Shown: positions 32,991 through 42,076 of the stretch, piece after piece
How the letters are laid out: each line of letters starts with the position of its first letter
Position numbering within the stretch: position 1 is the stretch's first letter
NCBI GenBank assembly: GCA_004563195.1
Contig: SFTJ01000014.1
Span: forward strand, 1-47,968
DNA: 47,968 nt
From: a bacterium
GTDB taxonomy: Bacteria > Bacteroidota > Bacteroidia > Bacteroidales > Muribaculaceae
Reading direction: 5' to 3'
Program-made: the position numbers and the translations under genes
The notes under the pieces: model-generated
Told to the model about the DNA's origin: nothing
Database searches by the model: none
What the model saw: only the letters and a program-made list of their open reading frames with translations

Positions 32991-35501
32991 TTAGCGGCGT
33001 ATCGCCATCTTGACTGTGCTCACGGCTTGGGCATGCTGTGCCTTCACCACATAGAGTCCCGATGACAGATTGATAGCCACTTGTGTGAGTGCGCCTTCGG
33101 TAATCACCTCGCCGGCATACACTGTGCGACCCGCAGTGTCGAAAATCGTCATCTGCACGCATCGGGCATCGGGTGCGCTCACCATTATCGAACCGTCGGC
33201 ACCTGGATAGAGTGCTATGCCGTCGGCAGCCGCTGTGGCGTTATCGATACCACTTGTGTAGTGGTCGTATTGTGCTGTGATTTTGTGCTTAATGGTGTTG
33301 CTGCCGCTGTTATACTGCAGATGGTGAAGGAGGTAGCGCACGCTCTTTATCACTATCGGATAATTTTTGAGGTCGCTGAGGTCGCCAACATGCTCTATGA
33401 GGTCGAATTGATATTTTCCTGCCGCCGTAACGCCTGTAGGTCGCACAAGGTTCTCCACTTCGCTGTTGCCGGGACGGATATCCATCTCCACATACACCAA
33501 TCGGGTGCTGGTTTCGACATCGTAGATAAGATGGTCGGGGAGGCTATAGAATGCCATATCCTTTTCGAGTACTATCTGAGCTTTTCGGGCTCCTTCGAAG
33601 CCGAACGACACATTGCCCTCGGCATCGAGCACGGCATCAGTGCTGAGATTGGCGCTACTTAGGGTCCAGTCGGCAAATGTCTCTTCTATTTCGGGCGTCG
33701 GAGCCACTTCCACGGTCACCGTGGTTTGGTCGCTGAGGCCATCAAGAGCGGCTGTAATGGTGGTTGTGCCCTCGCTTATGCCGCGAAGCACGCCATCTTC
33801 TATTTGCGCCACATCGGCATCGCCCACAGTCCACACAAAGCGACGTGCATCGCACACCAATTGCTTGCCATTGAGCTCGGTGGTCACTTCGAGCGGATAG
33901 GTGCGCACATTATCTATGAGTATCTTGGGCTTGATGCGTATGGCAAAGGCGCTGTTAACCACCTCGATAGGTGCAGTCACCTCCACGCCGCCATAATGTG
34001 CGGTGATGGTGCCTTGACCCACGTTTCCGCCCACTTCTATCTTGCTGCCATCGGCCGATGGCTCGCCCACGCTCTCGCTGCAGGTGTAGGTTACGCCTTC
34101 GAGTCCGTCGGCTATCAGTTCGCCGTATTTGTTATAAGCAAGCACTTTGGGCGCAATGCTGAAATAGGTGGGCGATGCTATGTGCAGCTCGTCAAAAGCC
34201 AGCGATGCCACCACATCGGCCTCTTCCTCGGGTGCCACAGAGAACATAAGCATACCGTTGGCCACGGCACGAGGTGTGGCTTCGGTGGTTTTATTCACCA
34301 CAGTGCCGTCTACCATCATCTGCGCCGAACCGCCGGCATCGTTGTTGGTAAGATTCCACAATTCGGGGCAGAGAAACTTAAAGAGATTAGCCATCACGGT
34401 GGTGTTGCAGCCCGCCGAGCGGCCATATTCGGGGTGAGTCGACATATCTATGACAAGCATAAACAATTTGTTGCCTTCCTTATTGTTGCCGTAGGCGCAT
34501 TTTGAGTAGGTCTGTGTGTTATAGGTCTCATCGGTGGCGCGATGGGTGATTTCGCCGTGAAGCATAATCCATGCATTGCCCTCGAGCATATTTTCCACCT
34601 TAATGGGTGATTTATCTTCCTCTTGCAATGCTATCCAATAGTGATTGATGGTCACTTCATCGCCGGCGGCAAGGCGCTCGAGTTGTGCCTTATAGTTGCC
34701 GTCGCCCACCAGGCAGGCGTCGTAGTCGCCGAGCACTTGGTTGTTGGCATTGAGTTTCACTTCTGCCACCTCAAACTTTATGTCGGAGGCTGTGGTCCAT
34801 CGTTCGCCGGGTTTCAACTTGAGATATACATAGTGGCAATCGGCTACGGTGTAAAATGTATGATTTCGGCCTATGGCGTGATTGAAGAGTGTGAGTTGCC
34901 CGGTATTGACGCGTTTGTTGACTTGTATAATCTCTTGGTCGGCATCGAACTTGCTGCTTTTCACATATCCAAACCATTGGTGAGGACCCACATGCACTCG
35001 CTTGTCGGTGTCGATGATTGTCGACGAAGCGCGGGCGGGACCGCCGTTCCATGTGTCGGCCGAGGTGTTGGTGTTGAGATACAGGGTGTCGTTGACCACT
35101 TCGCCGCCGAAAGGCGAACCGAGCATCCAGTTTTTTGGTTCACCGCTACCGGTTACGCACCAAAACGAGCCGTTGCAACCTGCTATGGGTTTCTTGCCTT
35201 GCTCTTTATGGCGATTGTAGGCATTGGCAAGCAGTTCGGTGCGGCCGAGGGTGTTATATGCCTGTGTGGTCTCCACGCGGTTATAAGCATTGGTCATATC
35301 CATCTCCAGCACATAGGCATTGAGTGGATAGCCGGGCACTCGCACGCGGGTGTGAATGATGCCGGGACCCACTTGTCGCCGCATAATGGTGTCGACCTCA
35401 TACTCCTTGTCGTTGAGAACCACTTTTCGAGGCGCTGATATGCTGCTAAAGCATATAATTGCCATTAATAATATTGTGAATTTTCGCATATATGGTATCA
35501 A
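32991..35501 (-). CDS. T9SS-exported phosphodiester glycosidase (NAGPA-domain) protein
   Basis: An 836-aa secreted protein. The likely start is the internal ATG at 35489, which gives a clean signal peptide (MRKFTILLMAIICFSSISA). The NAGPA domain spans about 60-410: IAGCNGSFWCVTG near the start and NNDAGGSAQMMVDGTVV near the end match the GG-containing core of this family. Members include the mammalian mannose-6-phosphate uncovering enzyme and bacterial enzymes thought to cut sugar phosphodiesters in wall polymers or exopolysaccharides. Two immunoglobulin-like domains follow (about 430-505 and 510-600, the second with DADVAQIEDGVLRGISEGTTTI). The C-terminus is a T9SS tail (ALYPGADGSIMVSAPDA to VVKAQHAQAVSTVKMAIRR). 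It is the first gene of the minus-strand set and diverges from susC. The substrate is unknown. Confidence 0.8.
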   Translation of the reverse strand: MIPYMRKFTILLMAIICFSSISAPRKVVLNDKEYEVDTIMRRQVGPGIIHTRVRVPGYPLNAYVLEMDMTNAYNRVETTQAYNTLGRTELLANAYNRHKEQGKKPIAGCNGSFWCVTGSGEPKNWMLGSPFGGEVVNDTLYLNTNTSADTWNGGPARASSTIIDTDKRVHVGPHQWFGYVKSSKFDADQEIIQVNKRVNTGQLTLFNHAIGRNHTFYTVADCHYVYLKLKPGERWTTASDIKFEVAEVKLNANNQVLGDYDACLVGDGNYKAQLERLAAGDEVTINHYWIALQEEDKSPIKVENMLEGNAWIMLHGEITHRATDETYNTQTYSKCAYGNNKEGNKLFMLVIDMSTHPEYGRSAGCNTTVMANLFKFLCPELWNLTNNDAGGSAQMMVDGTVVNKTTEATPRAVANGMLMFSVAPEEEADVVASLAFDELHIASPTYFSIAPKVLAYNKYGELIADGLEGVTYTCSESVGEPSADGSKIEVGGNVGQGTITAHYGGVEVTAPIEVVNSAFAIRIKPKILIDNVRTYPLEVTTELNGKQLVCDARRFVWTVGDADVAQIEDGVLRGISEGTTTITAALDGLSDQTTVTVEVAPTPEIEETFADWTLSSANLSTDAVLDAEGNVSFGFEGARKAQIVLEKDMAFYSLPDHLIYDVETSTRLVYVEMDIRPGNSEVENLVRPTGVTAAGKYQFDLIEHVGDLSDLKNYPIVIKSVRYLLHHLQYNSGSNTIKHKITAQYDHYTSGIDNATAAADGIALYPGADGSIMVSAPDARCVQMTIFDTAGRTVYAGEVITEGALTQVAINLSSGLYVVKAQHAQAVSTVKMAIRR

Positions 35502-35896
35502 GGTTTGTTAAAAAGGTGAAAAATTTGTGGAAAGTTACAAACTTTATTTTAGCAAATGCTCTATTTAAACATATTTTAATTTTCTTTAGTGTGTTTTTAA
35601 TATTACAATTCTTCCCTATTTTGTTTCGATTCTTTGCAAAATGGATAAAACACATCACATATTATATATAGCATTTGCATTAGAGCATATATCGCCATCA
35701 CATTGCTTAAGAAAGCTTGCCTAAATAAGTCGCTCAATATGTCGGAGATAACTCGACAATGCACTAAAAAGTGATTAAAATATGAAATTTTGTATTTATT
35801 AACATTTCTATTCACTTTTTCAAATCTTTATATACTATATTTGTTCTTTAAAACGAAAGCTACATAAACCGATTACTAACAAATAATACCAATAAT
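35502..35896. other. 395-bp divergent intergenic region between NAGPA and susC genes
   Basis: This AT-rich region has no credible gene. It must hold two divergent promoters. The susC-side element is clear (35836-35843). On the minus strand GCATTTGCTAAAATAAAG followed by TTTGTAACTTTC near 35535-35566 is a weaker candidate for the NAGPA-hydrolase unit. The divergent layout allows shared control of hydrolases and uptake genes. Confidence 0.5.
35836..35843 (+). promoter_or_regulatory. -7 element of the susC operon promoter
   Basis: TATATTTG matches TAnnTTTG exactly and lies about 53 bp before the susC ATG. A T-rich stretch (CACTTTTTC, 35812-35821) sits near the -33 position. No antisense or riboswitch-like structure is evident in the short leader. 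Confidence 0.6.
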
Positions 35897-38800
35897 ATGA
35901 AAAAACAGCTATTGCTAATTGTATTTTCCCTCTTTGCGGTGGCTGGTTATGCACGAGTAATCACCGGCACTGTGGTAAGTGAAAGCGACAATGAGCCTAT
36001 CATTGGCGCCACTATCATGGTTAAAGGCACTCAACGCGGCATAGCTACTGACATCGACGGAAAGTTCGCCATCGACGTTAACGAAGGCGATGTTCTGAGC
36101 ATTACCAATGTGGGTATGCTTCAACAAACAGTGAAAATAGGCAAACAACAGTCGCTGAACATAGTGATGAAAGAGGACTCTAAGGTGCTCGGCGAAATTG
36201 TGGTTACTGCCATGGGGCAAACTCAAGAAAAGAAGAAATTGAACTTTGCCGTGCAATCACTCAACTCCGATGAAATATCGGCAGGTGTTTCAAACAACCT
36301 TGCAAGCACTCTACAAGGCAAGGTGTCGGGTCTGCAAATTCTCAGCACGGGTGGCTCGCCCAACTCAGCTCAGACCATACAGATTCGCGCCATTTCTTCG
36401 ATAAACACTTCGCAAAACAATGAACCACTCATCATCATCGATGGCGTGCCCGTGCGCGGCGGCGGTTCTTCGCTCAGCGACATCAACCCTAACGACATCG
36501 AATCGATGTCGGTGCTTAAGGGTGCTGCCGCTTCGGCTCTCTATGGTCAGGAAGCTGCCAACGGCGTGATTATGATTGTCACCAAGAGCGGTAAGGACGG
36601 CAAACTGCAAGTCTCTGCCAATGCCACTCTCGAAGTGTCGAACGCCACTCGCGTGCCTGAGATTCAGAGCAGCTACGCTCCGGGCTCGAAGGGCTTCTAT
36701 GTAAAGAACGCCGGCTCTGGTGGTTGGGGTGCTCCTCTCGCCGAGGGCGAAACCGTATACGACAATGTGGGCGAATTTCTCAAAACCGGTCTTTTGCAAA
36801 AATACGATGTATCGATGACCGGAGGCACTCAGCGCGCCAATGCCTACGCTTCGGTTTCTTATCAGAAAAACGACGGTGTGGTGCCTAAAGACCACAAGGA
36901 CCAGTTTAATGTATTCATCAAGGGCCAATTCAACCCATCGGACAAGGTGAAAATACAACTCACCTCGAGCTTCAAGGAAAGCACGGCTCGCGGATTCGGC
37001 AATGCTATGTCGTCGATCTACGGCTGGGGTATCAATAAGAATATGGCCGACTATCAAACTCTCGAAGGCTATCCCAACTGGGAAGCTCGCTACGACCACT
37101 GGGAAGAAGTGCTGCCCGAAAACCGCATCACTGCTGCCGTTTCGCCTTACTTCGGTCGCTACAACGACCGCAGCGAGACCACAAGCACGCGCATCATGCT
37201 CAATGGCCAAATCTCTTACGAACCCATCAAGAACCTCGTTATCACCGGTAAGGTGAGCTACGATAAGGGCTACTCGATGTACGACGCCGCTGTGGTGCCG
37301 CGTTTCCGTCAAAGCGACTTCGATGACCCAAATGCTTCTTATCTCGCCGACTATGCTTATAAATTCGGTTCTTACACTTTCCAGCCGTCACGCTCCGAAC
37401 GCTTCAACGCGCAAGGTCTTATCACCTATCAGCGCGAACTGGTGAGCGACTTCAATGTGAACGTGCTATTGGGTGTGGATTGGTCGAACTACAAGTCGCT
37501 CAGCTCGCAATTAGCCGGTCAGCGCTTTATGCTCGAAGGCGACTTCTACAGCTTCCAAAACATCGACCCTACCACATTCACCAACTCTTCGTCGTCGGAC
37601 TACTACCTCTATCTCACTCACTCCAATTGGAATAAGTTCGGCTACTTCGGCGAATTGCGTTTCGACTATCGCAGCATAGCTCAAGTGTCGGTGACAGGTC
37701 GTCTCGACGGTTCTTCTACCCTTCGTCAAGTAGACTGCACTTACTTCTATCCTTCGGTTACCGCCGGCTTGATTTTCTCCGAATTGTTCAAGATTCAGAG
37801 CAACGTATTCTCTTATGGTAAAATACGAGGCAACTGGGCTAAGGTGGGTAAGAGCTGCACACCATATAAATTCTCCGACACATTCAAGAACTGGTCGACA
37901 TTCCCCGATGGCGGCTGGGGCAACGACCCAACCGTGGGCAAGGCTCTCAACCTCGAGCCCGAAATGACCAAATCGTGGGAAATAGGTGCCGACTTGCGAT
38001 TCTTCAGAAATCGCACTCGCCTCGATGTGGCTTACTACTCTACCACTGTCGACAATCAGATAGTGACAGTGCGCGTTTCGCCCGCTGCAGGTCAGATTCT
38101 GCAGACTCGCAACGAGGGTAGCGTTGAAAACTACGGTATCGAAGCCACCTTGGCACAAGACATATTCAAAACCAAGGATTTCGACTGGACAGTGACAGCC
38201 AACTTCTCGCTCAACCGCGGTAAGGTGAAATCGCTCCCCGACCAGATTAAGCAAATCGATGGCACCAACTACGGTGGCATCTATCCTACTGCATTCCTCG
38301 GCGGTTCGTCTACAGGTATCACCGGTAAGGACTACGTTCGCGACCCCGAAGGCAACATCGTGTGCAACGAGGACGGTTATCCACTCGTCAACACTTCTAA
38401 ACAGCTCTACATAGGTAATCGCGAGCCCGACTTTATGCTCGGCGTGGGTTCTTCGTTCCGCTATCGCGACCTATCGGTAGGATTCCTCTTCGACGGTCGC
38501 TGCGGCGGCGATGTGGTTAACATCACCGGCTCGAGCCTCATCTCCAACGGTCAGCACCACTTGCTCGACAAGTATCGCAACCGCGAAGTGGTGTTCAAAG
38601 GCGTGGTGCAGAATGCCGACGGCTCTTATTCGCCTAACACCACTCCTATTATCCTCGACCAGACGTTCATCAACACATATTTCTATCCCGTGTCGTCGAA
38701 CTTCATCGAAGATGGCTCTTACATTCGTTTGAGCTACGTGACCGTGGGCTACGATTTGTCGAAACTTCTCGTTCCGAACTGCCCGGTTAAGGGCCTCAAT

Positions 38801-38965
38801 GTAACCCTCACCGGCCGCAACCTCTTCTTGCTCACCAAGTACTCGGGTTCCGACCCTCAAGTAACCGAATCGGGCAGCTCTTACGGCTCGGGCTCGGGCG
38901 GCTTCGACCGCTACGGCGTGCCTAAGACTCGAAGCTTCAACATCTCGGTAAAAGCAACATTCTAA
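35897..38965 (+). CDS. SusC/RagA-family TonB-dependent outer-membrane transporter
   Basis: A 1022-aa TonB-dependent transporter. The signal peptide (about 1-19) is followed by a carboxypeptidase-regulatory-like domain (about 20-100, VITGTVVSESDNEPIIGATI), a TonB box region (KVLGEIVVTAMG), the plug domain (about 115-230, with IIIDGVPVRGGGS and VLKGAAASALYGQEAANGVIMI) and a large beta barrel ending in the aromatic residue typical of the family (SVKATF). It imports oligomers bound by its SusD partner, encoded 32 bp downstream. It heads a four-gene plus-strand operon and diverges from the exported hydrolases. The cargo cannot be read from the sequence; glycans, peptides or peptidoglycan pieces all fit the family. 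Confidence 0.95.
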   Translation: MKKQLLLIVFSLFAVAGYARVITGTVVSESDNEPIIGATIMVKGTQRGIATDIDGKFAIDVNEGDVLSITNVGMLQQTVKIGKQQSLNIVMKEDSKVLGEIVVTAMGQTQEKKKLNFAVQSLNSDEISAGVSNNLASTLQGKVSGLQILSTGGSPNSAQTIQIRAISSINTSQNNEPLIIIDGVPVRGGGSSLSDINPNDIESMSVLKGAAASALYGQEAANGVIMIVTKSGKDGKLQVSANATLEVSNATRVPEIQSSYAPGSKGFYVKNAGSGGWGAPLAEGETVYDNVGEFLKTGLLQKYDVSMTGGTQRANAYASVSYQKNDGVVPKDHKDQFNVFIKGQFNPSDKVKIQLTSSFKESTARGFGNAMSSIYGWGINKNMADYQTLEGYPNWEARYDHWEEVLPENRITAAVSPYFGRYNDRSETTSTRIMLNGQISYEPIKNLVITGKVSYDKGYSMYDAAVVPRFRQSDFDDPNASYLADYAYKFGSYTFQPSRSERFNAQGLITYQRELVSDFNVNVLLGVDWSNYKSLSSQLAGQRFMLEGDFYSFQNIDPTTFTNSSSSDYYLYLTHSNWNKFGYFGELRFDYRSIAQVSVTGRLDGSSTLRQVDCTYFYPSVTAGLIFSELFKIQSNVFSYGKIRGNWAKVGKSCTPYKFSDTFKNWSTFPDGGWGNDPTVGKALNLEPEMTKSWEIGADLRFFRNRTRLDVAYYSTTVDNQIVTVRVSPAAGQILQTRNEGSVENYGIEATLAQDIFKTKDFDWTVTANFSLNRGKVKSLPDQIKQIDGTNYGGIYPTAFLGGSSTGITGKDYVRDPEGNIVCNEDGYPLVNTSKQLYIGNREPDFMLGVGSSFRYRDLSVGFLFDGRCGGDVVNITGSSLISNGQHHLLDKYRNREVVFKGVVQNADGSYSPNTTPIILDQTFINTYFYPVSSNFIEDGSYIRLSYVTVGYDLSKLLVPNCPVKGLNVTLTGRNLFLLTKYSGSDPQVTESGSSYGSGSGGFDRYGVPKTRSFNISVKATF

Positions 38966-38997
38966 TAAAACACCACTTTTTAATTACTTTTTCGATT

Positions 38998-40917
38998 ATG
39001 AATAAGATTAAAAATATATTCCTTACCATATTGCTCAGCATCGGTGCCACAAGCTGCGTGGATATGCTCGACGACAACGTCAACCCCGACCGCGCTCACG
39101 AGGTGACCATTCAGACCGGTCTGCCCGTTATCGTGTTCTACGCTCAACAAGCCACCTACGACCACGCTGAGTACTACACTTATCTGTCGCAATGCCTCAC
39201 CACCACAGGCAAGAGCGCTATCGGCACTTATTCCTACAAGAGCGAGTGGGAATTTCTTACCATGAACCGCCACCCGCAGTGGCGCCGTCACTTCTACGAC
39301 ATCGGCACTAACGTAAACAACCTCATTGCAAATGCGCAGAAAGCCAATTCGTATAACTACATACTCATTGCTCGCACCGTGCGACTGCTTTCCACTCAGC
39401 TCGCTGTGGATATGTTCGGCGACATGCCGTTAACCAATGCCTACAAGTCGAACAACCCTACCTACGACAACGAAGGCACCATCTACGACTGGATGTTTAG
39501 CGAGATAGAATCGCTTCTTGCCGATTACGAAAATCCCGAATACACCCAAAACCCGAGCAACCAACGCATCGACATCTCTCAGGACCGTCTCTACGGCGGC
39601 GACCTTGAGAAATGGAAAGGCTTGGTGTATGCCATCAAGGCTCGTTTGCTACTCCGTAACATTCCTAACATCAACACCTCGGCCGAAACTTGCCAAAAGA
39701 TTATCGATGCTGCCGACGCCGCCATCAATCAGTGGCGTAAGGGCGACTTGCTCTACGGCGGCTGGTTTGGCAACGAACCTCGCTACAACTTCGACGGCGG
39801 CACCAACGAGCAAAACAATGTGTGGAGCGCAGCTCAACCCATCATCAACTCTTGGGAATCGCGCAAGAACCTCCTCGATGGCGCTGTGCCTTCGAAATTC
39901 TTCCTCGTCGACTGTATGGGTCTGCTCGGTGTGGGAACCAATGTGGAAGGTGTGTACAATGCCGATTTCTCTACCAGCCACGAAGGTTTTGCCAACGACC
40001 CGCGCGTGCCTCTGCTCATGATAGCTCGCAAAGGTCCCGATGGCGACAATGCCACTCGCATGCGATTCCTCGAGAACAACATCGGTTGCGGAACATCTTA
40101 CAAAACCGACCACTTCCCCAAGCTGTATATGGGTGCCTATGCGGGTTCTAACACCGGCAAGGGCTACAACCCCATTTTCACTATGGAAGAACTCTATTTC
40201 ATCAAGGCTGAAGCCGAATACTGGAAAGGCAACAAGACCACAGCTTGTCAGCTCGCCAAAGAAGCCACTGCCAACAACATTCAGCGTCACCTCGACTTCT
40301 TCGAAAGCGAATACCCCAACAGCGACTACGATGCCGCTACCGACAACAAATATCCCGGCGATTTTGTCGACGGTAAGCCCGGATATGCGTCAGCCGATGA
40401 TTGGAACGCTCGTCTAAAAGCATTCCTCGACAACGAAGAATACTACATCATCAAGAAAAACAAGAAAATAGTGTATGTGCGCCCCGTAAGCGAACGCGGC
40501 AACGAGCATTGGTTCTTCGAGGAAGCCAATTTCACCCTCTACGACCTCATGACTCAGAAATACATAGCCATGTATCTCCAGCCCGAGCAGTTTACCGACA
40601 TGCGTCGCTATCACTTCTCCAATCGCCGCAACAACTACGGTATAGGCGACGCCAACGAGATAGTTTATCCTAATCTCCGACGCCCCTACAACCTGTATGC
40701 AGCCTACTGGATTGATGGCTTGACCGATGAGCAAAAGGAAAACCTTTGGGTGCAACGCATTCCGCAAGACCCCGACACCGAAGGGAAATACAACCGCTCG
40801 GAACTCGAACGTCTCGGCGCTTTCAACAACTATAAGTGGCTGCAAAAGCCTCTTATCTGGGCTAACGCCAAGGGTGAAGTCACCTCGCTCACGCAAGGGT
40901 CAACTCTCGCAGAGTAA
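38998..40917 (+). CDS. SusD/RagB-family surface lipoprotein
   Basis: A 639-aa substrate-binding lipoprotein that caps the SusC barrel. The signal sequence ends in a lipobox with the lipidated Cys at residue 20 (GATSCVDMLDDN). The acidic residues after the Cys fit a Bacteroidetes surface-export signal. The helical TPR-like body includes LARTVRLLSTQLAVDMFGDMP-like sequence, NEGTIYDWMFSEIESLL and GLVYAIKARLLLRN, typical of SusD proteins. The C-terminal part (MEELYFIKAEAEYWKGN, MYLQPEQFTDMRRYHF) also matches the family. It lies between susC and two further lipoprotein genes with short gaps, and is certainly co-transcribed. Confidence 0.95.
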   Translation: MNKIKNIFLTILLSIGATSCVDMLDDNVNPDRAHEVTIQTGLPVIVFYAQQATYDHAEYYTYLSQCLTTTGKSAIGTYSYKSEWEFLTMNRHPQWRRHFYDIGTNVNNLIANAQKANSYNYILIARTVRLLSTQLAVDMFGDMPLTNAYKSNNPTYDNEGTIYDWMFSEIESLLADYENPEYTQNPSNQRIDISQDRLYGGDLEKWKGLVYAIKARLLLRNIPNINTSAETCQKIIDAADAAINQWRKGDLLYGGWFGNEPRYNFDGGTNEQNNVWSAAQPIINSWESRKNLLDGAVPSKFFLVDCMGLLGVGTNVEGVYNADFSTSHEGFANDPRVPLLMIARKGPDGDNATRMRFLENNIGCGTSYKTDHFPKLYMGAYAGSNTGKGYNPIFTMEELYFIKAEAEYWKGNKTTACQLAKEATANNIQRHLDFFESEYPNSDYDAATDNKYPGDFVDGKPGYASADDWNARLKAFLDNEEYYIIKKNKKIVYVRPVSERGNEHWFFEEANFTLYDLMTQKYIAMYLQPEQFTDMRRYHFSNRRNNYGIGDANEIVYPNLRRPYNLYAAYWIDGLTDEQKENLWVQRIPQDPDTEGKYNRSELERLGAFNNYKWLQKPLIWANAKGEVTSLTQGSTLAE

Positions 40918-40976
40918 TCTTTAAGAATCTATTTTTTATCATACAATACTTTTTATTCACTATGAATTTCAAGAAT

Positions 40977-42053
40977 ATGAAACCATATAGCAAAATAGCA
41001 CTCATTACAGCAGGCTTGCTCTTAGCCACTTCTTGCGAAGTGAACGACCCGTTTGCCGACAAGATGGAGCTTGGTCAGGTGTTGCCTACCACCTCGTGGG
41101 AACTCTCGAGCACTGTATGCAAGGCTGGTGAAGAAGCCGGTTTCCTGGCTAAATACTACACCACCAGCGATGTGGCGCAAATCGACCACAGCGAAGTGTG
41201 GGGCATGATTACCGGCGCCGAAGTAGCTGCTGCCACTCAAAAGCTCATCTCTTCTCCCGCCTACACCATGACCATCAATAAGAACGACACCGTGCGCGGT
41301 TATCACATGCTCCGAAGCTATCCGCACAGCATGGCGCAAAAAGTGGGCACCGAATTTCACCTCAACGCCTCGTTCCCCACTTCGAGCACTCTCAGCCCCA
41401 TCAACTGGAACTCTCCCGCCGATTGGGACCAAGAGAAATTCGACATGTACTACCCCGCCGATTTCCAAGCCAACTTCTGCGAGAAGATGGTGAATTATCT
41501 CACCGCCGACAGCACATACCTGTCGGGACTTCGTCAAGTATACATCAACTATCCTTTCACCAAGGAGCAGATAGATGCCGTAAATGCCAAATACCCGAGC
41601 TTGACTCCAATCCCCTTCTCCGACTCTGAAGAAACCGGCAAGACCAAGGGCGACCTCTGGTTCTCTCCCGACACCAAGGTTATCGACCACTATTACTACA
41701 CCACACTCAGCGGCGAAGTGACCGTGGAACACGAAATAGCCAAAAAGGAAGATGCACCTTCCAACATCGACCCGTCGAAGGTATACCCCGTATACAAAGC
41801 TCCGCACTGGATTTTCTGCCGCTATAGCGACAACACCGGCGGCGCCGTTACAAGCGTTCGCGCCGAGTATATGCCGCTCTGGAAGGAACTCGTGCAAGCC
41901 GTGCCTTTCACCGCCTGGATCTACGACGCCACCAACAAGGTGTACAACGTGGCTTTCTCGCGCACCTACACCATTCGTCCCAAATTCAGGGTTATCGACA
42001 CCAACGGCAAAGTTGGTACCGACACCGAATCGAAGTCTATTGAACTCAACTAA
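40977..42053 (+). CDS. Surface lipoprotein of the SusCD operon, function unknown
   Basis: A 358-aa lipoprotein when started at the ATG at 40977 (an upstream in-frame ATG lies at 40962). The later start gives a clean signal peptide with the lipidated Cys at residue 20 (LLLATSCEVNDPF). I do not recognise the family. The body alternates hydrophilic and beta-like segments and ends in a short beta domain (FSRTYTIRPKFRVIDTNGK). It takes the third position in a SusC-SusD operon, where accessory glycan- or peptide-binding lipoproteins usually lie. The acidic residues after the Cys suggest surface exposure. The exact ligand is unknown. Confidence 0.85.
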   Translation: MKPYSKIALITAGLLLATSCEVNDPFADKMELGQVLPTTSWELSSTVCKAGEEAGFLAKYYTTSDVAQIDHSEVWGMITGAEVAAATQKLISSPAYTMTINKNDTVRGYHMLRSYPHSMAQKVGTEFHLNASFPTSSTLSPINWNSPADWDQEKFDMYYPADFQANFCEKMVNYLTADSTYLSGLRQVYINYPFTKEQIDAVNAKYPSLTPIPFSDSEETGKTKGDLWFSPDTKVIDHYYYTTLSGEVTVEHEIAKKEDAPSNIDPSKVYPVYKAPHWIFCRYSDNTGGAVTSVRAEYMPLWKELVQAVPFTAWIYDATNKVYNVAFSRTYTIRPKFRVIDTNGKVGTDTESKSIELN

Positions 42054-42076
42054 CCCATCCTAAGAAATTTTCTGTT

